Below the pieces are notes generated by a model that made no database searches, was not told where the DNA came from, and saw only the letters and a list, made by a program, of their open reading frames with translations. DNA of 40,403 nt, from assembly GCF_900155545.1 (NCBI RefSeq), contig NZ_LT732526.1, forward strand, positions 2,556,434 to 2,596,836. The letters run 5' to 3'. Positions 33,469 to 40,403 of the stretch are shown in pieces. This DNA comes from Clostridium sp. Marseille-P2415. Lineage in GTDB: Bacteria; Bacillota; Clostridia; Lachnospirales; Lachnospiraceae. The position numbers and the translations under genes are program-made. The first letter of the stretch is position 1. Each line of letters opens with the position of its first letter.

Positions 33469-34761
33469 TTATCTTAGATAGTAATTTAAAGGATTGAGCA
33501 AACCAGCTCCGTCCTTTATTTTATTTTCAAGCAAATCTGGACTTATGATAAAGTTCACAACATTCATTCCGCTTTGTCTGTACCAACCGAGCCTTGAATT
33601 TGCTACTTTGTAAATTGATTCATGATCGAATCCATTCTTATTCTTCTGATTGAGATAGCATAGATTTCTATATATTGTCTTAGGTGTTTTCCATTGCTTT
33701 ATAACAATCACTCTTATCTTGTGCCTAAGCCATGCTCCAAACTCTTGCATGAACATTTTCATCATTCCGATTCTAAAGTAATTAATCCATCCCCTGACTA
33801 CTTCATTCACTCGCTTAATGGTTATTGCAAGTGGACGTGCGATAGCTTTGTTTCTTTTGAGATATTCACTCAATTTCTGCTTTAGCTTCTTTTTCTTTTC
33901 TGTGGTAGGTTTTACTTTCCATTTACCACCGTGATTCAGGAAGGTGAATCCAAGATATTTACTTCTTGTTGGTCTGACTACTTTTGTTTTGGTTGCATTT
34001 ACTTTCAGAAAAAGTTTTCTTTCTATCCAATCTGTGATGGATTTCATCACTCTATTGGCTGCCATTTCACTTTTGGTGAACACCATTGTATCGTCAGCAT
34101 ACCTTGTAAAACGAAGTCCTCTTTGCTCCAGTTCCTTATCTAATTTATCAAGATATACATTAGATAGTACAACTGAAAGGGGACCGCCCTGTGGCACTCC
34201 GCTTGTTGTAGCTTTCTCTAGTCCTTTTTCCATTGCTCCCGCTTTCAGGTATTTCCGAATCAGGTTCAATGTAGTACTGTCATTTACTTCTTCTCTAAGA
34301 ATTTGAATTAATTTGTCATGATTTACTTTATCAAAGAACTTCTCTATATCAATGTCTATTACCCATTCATATCCCTCATTCAGATACTCCAGTGCTTGTT
34401 TTATGGCATCATGACAACTTCTTCCTGGTCTGAAGCCATAACTAAACTCACTGAATAGTTCTTCATAGATATCTATAATGGGCTGAGCAATCGCTTGTTG
34501 TATTACTCTATCTAAGACTGTTGGAATTCCTAATGGTCTCATTTTTCCATTATCTTTCGGAATATAAGCTCTGCGTACTGGCTTTGGCATATAGGTTCGG
34601 TTTCTGATTGACTGGACAATTTCATCTTTGTTTTCCTTGATGTATGCACCAAGTTCCTCAACTATCATTCCATCAACTCCCCCTGCCCCTTTGTTTGCCA
34701 CTACTTTCTTATAGGCTCTGTTTAGATTTTCTTTTGATGTAATCACATCTATTAATTCCAT
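33469..34761 (-). CDS. ltrA: Group II intron reverse transcriptase/maturase
   Basis: The 430-residue intron-encoded protein contains the reverse transcriptase fingers and palm, with the active site YADD (221-224), VIDIDIEKFFD (134-144) and SGVPQGGPLS (187-196), followed by the maturase X domain (about 300-375, RPLAITIKRVNEVVRGWINYF in part). There is no HNH endonuclease domain, as expected for class C introns, which insert at single-stranded or terminator DNA. The frame is intact and has a ribosome site (GAGGAG, 9 bases before ATG), so the element may be active. It lies in domain IV of the intron RNA. Confidence 0.95.
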   Translation of the reverse strand: MELIDVITSKENLNRAYKKVVANKGAGGVDGMIVEELGAYIKENKDEIVQSIRNRTYMPKPVRRAYIPKDNGKMRPLGIPTVLDRVIQQAIAQPIIDIYEELFSEFSYGFRPGRSCHDAIKQALEYLNEGYEWVIDIDIEKFFDKVNHDKLIQILREEVNDSTTLNLIRKYLKAGAMEKGLEKATTSGVPQGGPLSVVLSNVYLDKLDKELEQRGLRFTRYADDTMVFTKSEMAANRVMKSITDWIERKLFLKVNATKTKVVRPTRSKYLGFTFLNHGGKWKVKPTTEKKKKLKQKLSEYLKRNKAIARPLAITIKRVNEVVRGWINYFRIGMMKMFMQEFGAWLRHKIRVIVIKQWKTPKTIYRNLCYLNQKNKNGFDHESIYKVANSRLGWYRQSGMNVVNFIISPDLLENKIKDGAGLLNPLNYYLR

Positions 34762-35266
34762 TCGTTGTTACTCCTCTGATTATTACAAAATTTATGCATA
34801 GCACCCCTCTCGATATACACAGTATTCCTCGGTTACGTTCCTACTTTTCCCATCCATCTGATTTCTGGTTTATGCACCATTCTCTTAATAACGATTTGTA
34901 CTATAAATCGTTTCAGTCCTTCAGCTGTTACGCCTACTATGACATCATCTGACTCCCTCCCTAAACCTTTTTCGACCACATCTTTCAATGTGTGGGTAGG
35001 GTCTCCCAAGGTAAGACACTAATCTTTCATTCCACAACCTCTTGATTTACAATTTTGGTTATACGTTTACCTTTTGGGCTTCGGTTTGTTAAGCAACCTT
35101 ACCCACCTCATCGCCTTATCAAGTTTCTGTTCGTAGGCTCAAGAACTTTGCTATGCGCTTCCTTCATCTATGCCATTACTGACACCAACTTGCGCTCCGC
35201 TACACTTGGCGGTAAATACCCGTGGTCAGACTTTCACTGACTAGATTAGTGCCATGCTTGGCACAC

Positions 35267-35301
35267 TTAAAAAAGCGAATCTCCAACCTGGAAATTCGCT
35301 T
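35267..35301 (-). terminator. Terminator at the intron insertion point
   Basis: Minus-strand AAGCGAAT (35294-35301) pairs perfectly with ATTCGCTT (35273-35280), followed by TTTTTTAA and then the intron 5' end. It is also the terminator expected after the tRNA remnant just upstream. Confidence 0.88.
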
Positions 35302-35319
35302 CTGATTTTTAAAATAATA

Positions 35320-35350
35320 AGAGCACGAGACGGGACCCGAACTCGAAATC
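35320..35350 (-). pseudogene. 3' remnant of a tRNA gene
   Basis: On the plus strand 35320-35345 matches 36214-36239 of the intact tRNA-Gly at 23 of 26 positions (GAGCACGAGACGGGACCCGA against GAGCGCGAGACGGGACTCGA). Only the acceptor and T-arm part is present, the T-stem no longer pairs properly, and no D or anticodon arm follows. A terminator lies just beyond, as after a tRNA. This may be an old integration (att) copy or a decayed tRNA. Confidence 0.65.
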
Positions 35351-35662
35351 ATGAAATAACGATAATATCAGTAAATACCGAGATTCCTTGTAAATACGTG
35401 ATTTCCTGGTATTTCTATATTCTATAAAAGGGCAGCCGCTTTCCCTGTGAAACACATTATTCTTCGTGCCATACGCTCGAATTTATTAAAAAGCCGTACT
35501 CAAAACACAGGATGTCTGCCCATAAATTATCTACCACATTTTCTTGTCCATTGTTCTAATATTAAAGTGCACATCTGTCGTGGCGCTAATCCAAAGCCTT
35601 CTTAATCCACTATATTTCAAGACGGACGATTTAATCTCCTGAAGGCTCCAGCCCATCTTGTC
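35351..35662. other. Island spacer with no gene
   Basis: AT-rich DNA with a partial inverted repeat AAATACC/GGTATTT (about 35373-35415). I see no gene or RNA here; it may be debris of an excised element. Confidence 0.4.
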
Positions 35663-35902
35663 TTAATCGCAGTCACAGTCATCATCTTCGTCTTCATTCC
35701 ACTGACGGCATGGAGCATTTCTGCAGCCATCTCTGAAACCAGCCCAGTAAGCTTCTTTTTTCTCCCGTTTGCACCGGTCTCTATCTCTGTCCCGATCCCA
35801 GTCATGGTCCCTGTCACGGTCCCTGTCACGATCCCAATCACGGTCCCAATCACGGTCACGCCTGCAATTACACCTACAAAATCCGCAATTAAAGCAACAC
35901 AT
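35663..35902 (-). CDS. Cys-rich Arg-Asp repeat protein, 79 aa
   Basis: The protein starts MCCFNCGFCRCNC, followed by an Arg-Asp/Trp repeat (residues 14-43, units RDRD and RDWD) and a tail with more cysteines ending in EDEDDDCDCD. Eleven of 79 residues are cysteine. It has no signal peptide or membrane segment. The ATG at 35909-35911 is one base from the AAAGGG ribosome site, so the ATG at 35900-35902 (10 bases away) is preferred. The repeat is also visible at the DNA level (35775-35863). I do not recognise a family. The cysteine clusters suggest metal binding or disulphide cross-linking, as in coat-like proteins, but this is inference. Confidence 0.65.
   Translation of the reverse strand: MCCFNCGFCRCNCRRDRDWDRDWDRDRDRDRDHDWDRDRDRDRCKREKKEAYWAGFRDGCRNAPCRQWNEDEDDDCDCD
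35775..35863. repeat. Tandem 6/12-base DNA repeat within the Arg-Asp gene
   Basis: Units CGGTCCCTGTCA and CGGTCCCAATCA alternate and encode the charged Arg-Asp (and Trp-Asp) tract on the minus strand. Repeats of this kind can change length by slippage. Confidence 0.8.
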
Positions 35903-35984
35903 AAATTTCATACCCTTTCAATTATAATTACATTACATTATATGGGACAGGAAGACAAGGTGTGAAAATGAGTATATCCATGCT

Positions 35985-36143
35985 TTAAAATTCTGAATCC
36001 TTTAATTCATAATACTGCAGTGCTTCATTATGATCTGGTGCAGACGTTACCGCTCCGTTACCACTTGCCGTTCTGATCCAGTAATATCACTTTCCACCAA
36101 TCACATGAAGGCCTTCTTCCATTGCCCGGTCTGCATAATCTGT
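35985..36143 (-). pseudogene. C-terminal fragment of a decayed gene
   Basis: A minus-strand frame reads TDYADRAMEEGLHVIGGK, then TGA, then YYWIRTASGNGAVTSAPDHN and a tail YYELKDSEF before TAA at 35985-35987. The composition looks like real protein on both sides of the internal TGA (36087-36089), which would be Trp with one base changed. There is no start or ribosome site, so this appears to be the end of an inactivated gene. I do not recognise the family. Confidence 0.4.
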
Positions 36144-36163
36144 TTAAATTATCTTATGTAAAC

Positions 36164-36195
36164 AAAAAGAGGGGTCCAAAACCTGGACCTCCCAA
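36164..36195 (-). terminator. Terminator of the rRNA-tRNA-Gly transcript
   Basis: Minus-strand GGGAGGTCC pairs with GGACCCCTC (one mismatch, one G-U) around AGGTTTT, followed by TTTTTG. It lies about 20 bases after tRNA-Gly. Confidence 0.8.
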
Positions 36196-36215
36196 TAAAC
36201 ATTAAAAAATTAAAG

Positions 36216-36288
36216 AGCGCGAGACGGGACTCGAACCCGCGACCCCGACCTTGGCAAGGTCGTACTCCACCAACTGAGCCACTCGCGC
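36216..36288 (-). tRNA. tRNA-Gly (anticodon GCC)
   Basis: A 73-base cloverleaf: acceptor GCGCGAG/CTCGCGC, anticodon stem CGACC/GGTCG with loop TTGCCAA (anticodon GCC), T arm GCGGG-TTCGAGT-CCCGT. CCA is not encoded. It lies about 100 bases after the 23S gene and is the last gene of the rRNA transcript. Confidence 0.96.
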
Positions 36289-36391
36289 TTATTACATCTT
36301 ATCTTCTTCTTTTGTCGGGCATATACCCTCAAAACCACACATTGTTATATATCTTCTTCATCCGTTCTTTTCCTCTTACCTAAACCAACCT

Positions 36392-39276
<2,885 letters not shown>

Positions 39277-39642
39277 AATCGATCTTCGCCTGCGGGTGCG
39301 GGCTTGGATCTAAGATACATAGCGTTGTATCTCTGGTCTTAGGTTGTTATTTCACCGTACGTTACGGCTACTTTAACGAGTTATTGTTTGGTTACATCTT
39401 TCAATGTAACACCTCGGATGTCTTGATTTTGTCTTTATATATAAAGACTCTATCTAGATATATTTCAATATGTGGTTTTCAAGGTACATGCGCGATGCAA
39501 CCAGAAGCGTGCACAATGGAATGGAAAACTGTGTTGAAAGCTTGCTTTCATAAGCAGTTTTGTATTTCATTGTATAGGCGTAAAACGCCGTGACTGAGAA
39601 AAGCGTTAGCTTTTCGAAGTGCCGCTTCGTAACAGCACCGAA
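39277..39642. other. Spacer between tRNA-Ala and 23S
   Basis: Transcribed spacer of about 365 bases. It holds short hairpins such as GCTTGCTTTCATAAGC and AAAGCGTTAGCTTTTC and no gene; part must pair with the 23S 3' flank during processing. Confidence 0.6.
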
Positions 39643-39715
39643 TGGAGATGGAGAGATTCGAACTCTTGACCCCCTGCTTGCAAGGCAGGTGCTCTCCCAA
39701 CTGAGCTACACCCCA
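39643..39715 (-). tRNA. tRNA-Ala (anticodon TGC)
   Basis: A 73-base tRNA with anticodon stem CCTGC/GCAGG and loop CTTGCAA (anticodon TGC), T-loop TTCGAAT, and the G3-U70 pair that marks alanine tRNAs. Two pairs are not canonical: T1 with C72, and A49 with C65 in the T stem. No CCA encoded. It lies between 5S/tRNA-Ile and 23S. Confidence 0.93.
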
Positions 39716-39796
39716 TAATACTTGGATGCGGGTCTACCCTGTAAAGGCAATCCCTATATTTACTTTTATCTGGTTTACTACAGTGTGATAATCCAA

Positions 39797-39870
<74 letters not shown>

Positions 39871-39878
39871 ATATGTAA

Positions 39879-39995
39879 TCTGGCACCCACCTGCTCTCCC
39901 ATGCCGTCTCCAGCATAGTACCATCGGCCGCTTAAGTCTTAACCATCGTGTTCGGGATGGGAACGGGTGTCTCCCCTAAGCGCATCGGCACCAGA
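39879..39995 (-). rRNA. 5S ribosomal RNA
   Basis: A 117-base gene with terminal stem TCTGGTGCC/GGTGCCAGA and the conserved core ACCCGTTCCCATCCCGAACA. It lies between 16S and the tRNA-Ile gene, upstream of 23S in the direction of transcription, which is unusual. Confidence 0.96.

Positions 39996-40403
<408 letters not shown>

Larger units (their letters stand above)
33377..35266 (-). mobile_element. Group II intron, bacterial class C type
   Basis: The element is about 1.89 kb on the minus strand. Its 5' end, GTGTGCCAAGCATGGCAC (from 35266), matches the GUGUGCC opening typical of class C introns such as that of Oceanobacillus iheyensis. The region 34762-35266 is the non-coding domain I-III RNA. 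The reverse transcriptase lies in domain IV. Domain V (33420-33450) runs from GAGCCGTA to TACGGTTC, followed by a domain VI hairpin and the 3' end CTACTCTAT (to about 33377). The 5' junction is two bases beyond the T-run of a hairpin terminator, the known class C target. The 3' boundary is uncertain by a few bases. Confidence 0.88.

Noticed and set aside
35617-35859. 80-codon frame rich in Thr-Gly repeats
   Set aside because: It is a frame-shifted shadow of the Arg-Asp repeat gene caused by the DNA repeat; it has no ribosome site.
35775-35863. Tandem repeats as a CRISPR array
   Set aside because: Units are 6-12 bases, contiguous, coding and without spacers or cas genes.
36087-36089. In-frame TGA as a selenocysteine codon
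   Set aside because: No SECIS-like hairpin directly follows, and the frame has no start; simple decay is more likely.

Overview
The window looks like chromosomal DNA from a Gram-positive member of the Lachnospiraceae (Lacrimispora / Clostridium sphenoides-like). This is inferred from gene content, strong AGGAGG ribosome sites, TTGACA/TATAAT promoters and tRNA/rRNA style; I could run no database search. The FtsEX-PcsB-like-CtpA cluster, DUF5688 protein, CdaR/UgpC pair, acyl-ACP thioesterase, YkuD transpeptidase and an ECF sigma factor paired with an RsgI-like protein all fit.

Layout. Bases 1-1.4 kb: left-edge start of a probable transposase, a 96-aa coiled-coil protein and a short hypothetical protein. 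1.6-6.0 kb: a two-gene unit of an MMPL/RND transporter and a secreted coiled-coil partner. 6.2-10.7 kb: a DUF5688 protein converging on a Fur-box-controlled unit feoA-feoB-threonine/serine exporter (two subunits). 10.7-15.5 kb: uvrB, then divergently a threonine-aldolase-like enzyme and a phospholipase D-family protein. 15.6-19.7 kb: ftsE-ftsX-M23 peptidase-S41 protease, a cell-wall hydrolase control operon. 19.7-24.8 kb: a hairpin-rich repeat, a CdaR-type regulator, the UgpC/MsmK sugar-ABC ATPase, then an operon of thioesterase, S1-domain protein and methyltransferase. 24.9-25.4 kb: two tRNA-Gln genes, each with its own promoter and terminator. 25.4-31.1 kb: sigma/anti-sigma pair, then aminotransferase-VanZ-truA-CDF transporter. 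31.2-33.1 kb: L,D-transpeptidase, cytidylate-kinase-like protein and a 79-aa membrane miniprotein carrying an OadB signature. 33.4-36.2 kb: accessory island with a group IIC-type intron sitting directly behind a terminator, a tRNA 3' remnant, a Cys-rich Arg-Asp repeat protein and a decayed gene. 36.2-40.4 kb: an rRNA operon on the minus strand read as 16S - 5S - tRNA-Ile - tRNA-Ala - 23S - tRNA-Gly, with 5S unusually placed between 16S and 23S.

Most genes are housekeeping. I see no CRISPR array, prophage, toxin-antitoxin or clear defence system. The most unusual signals are the rRNA gene order, the OadB-motif miniprotein, the Arg-Asp repeat protein, and the intron/tRNA-remnant island beside the rRNA operon.
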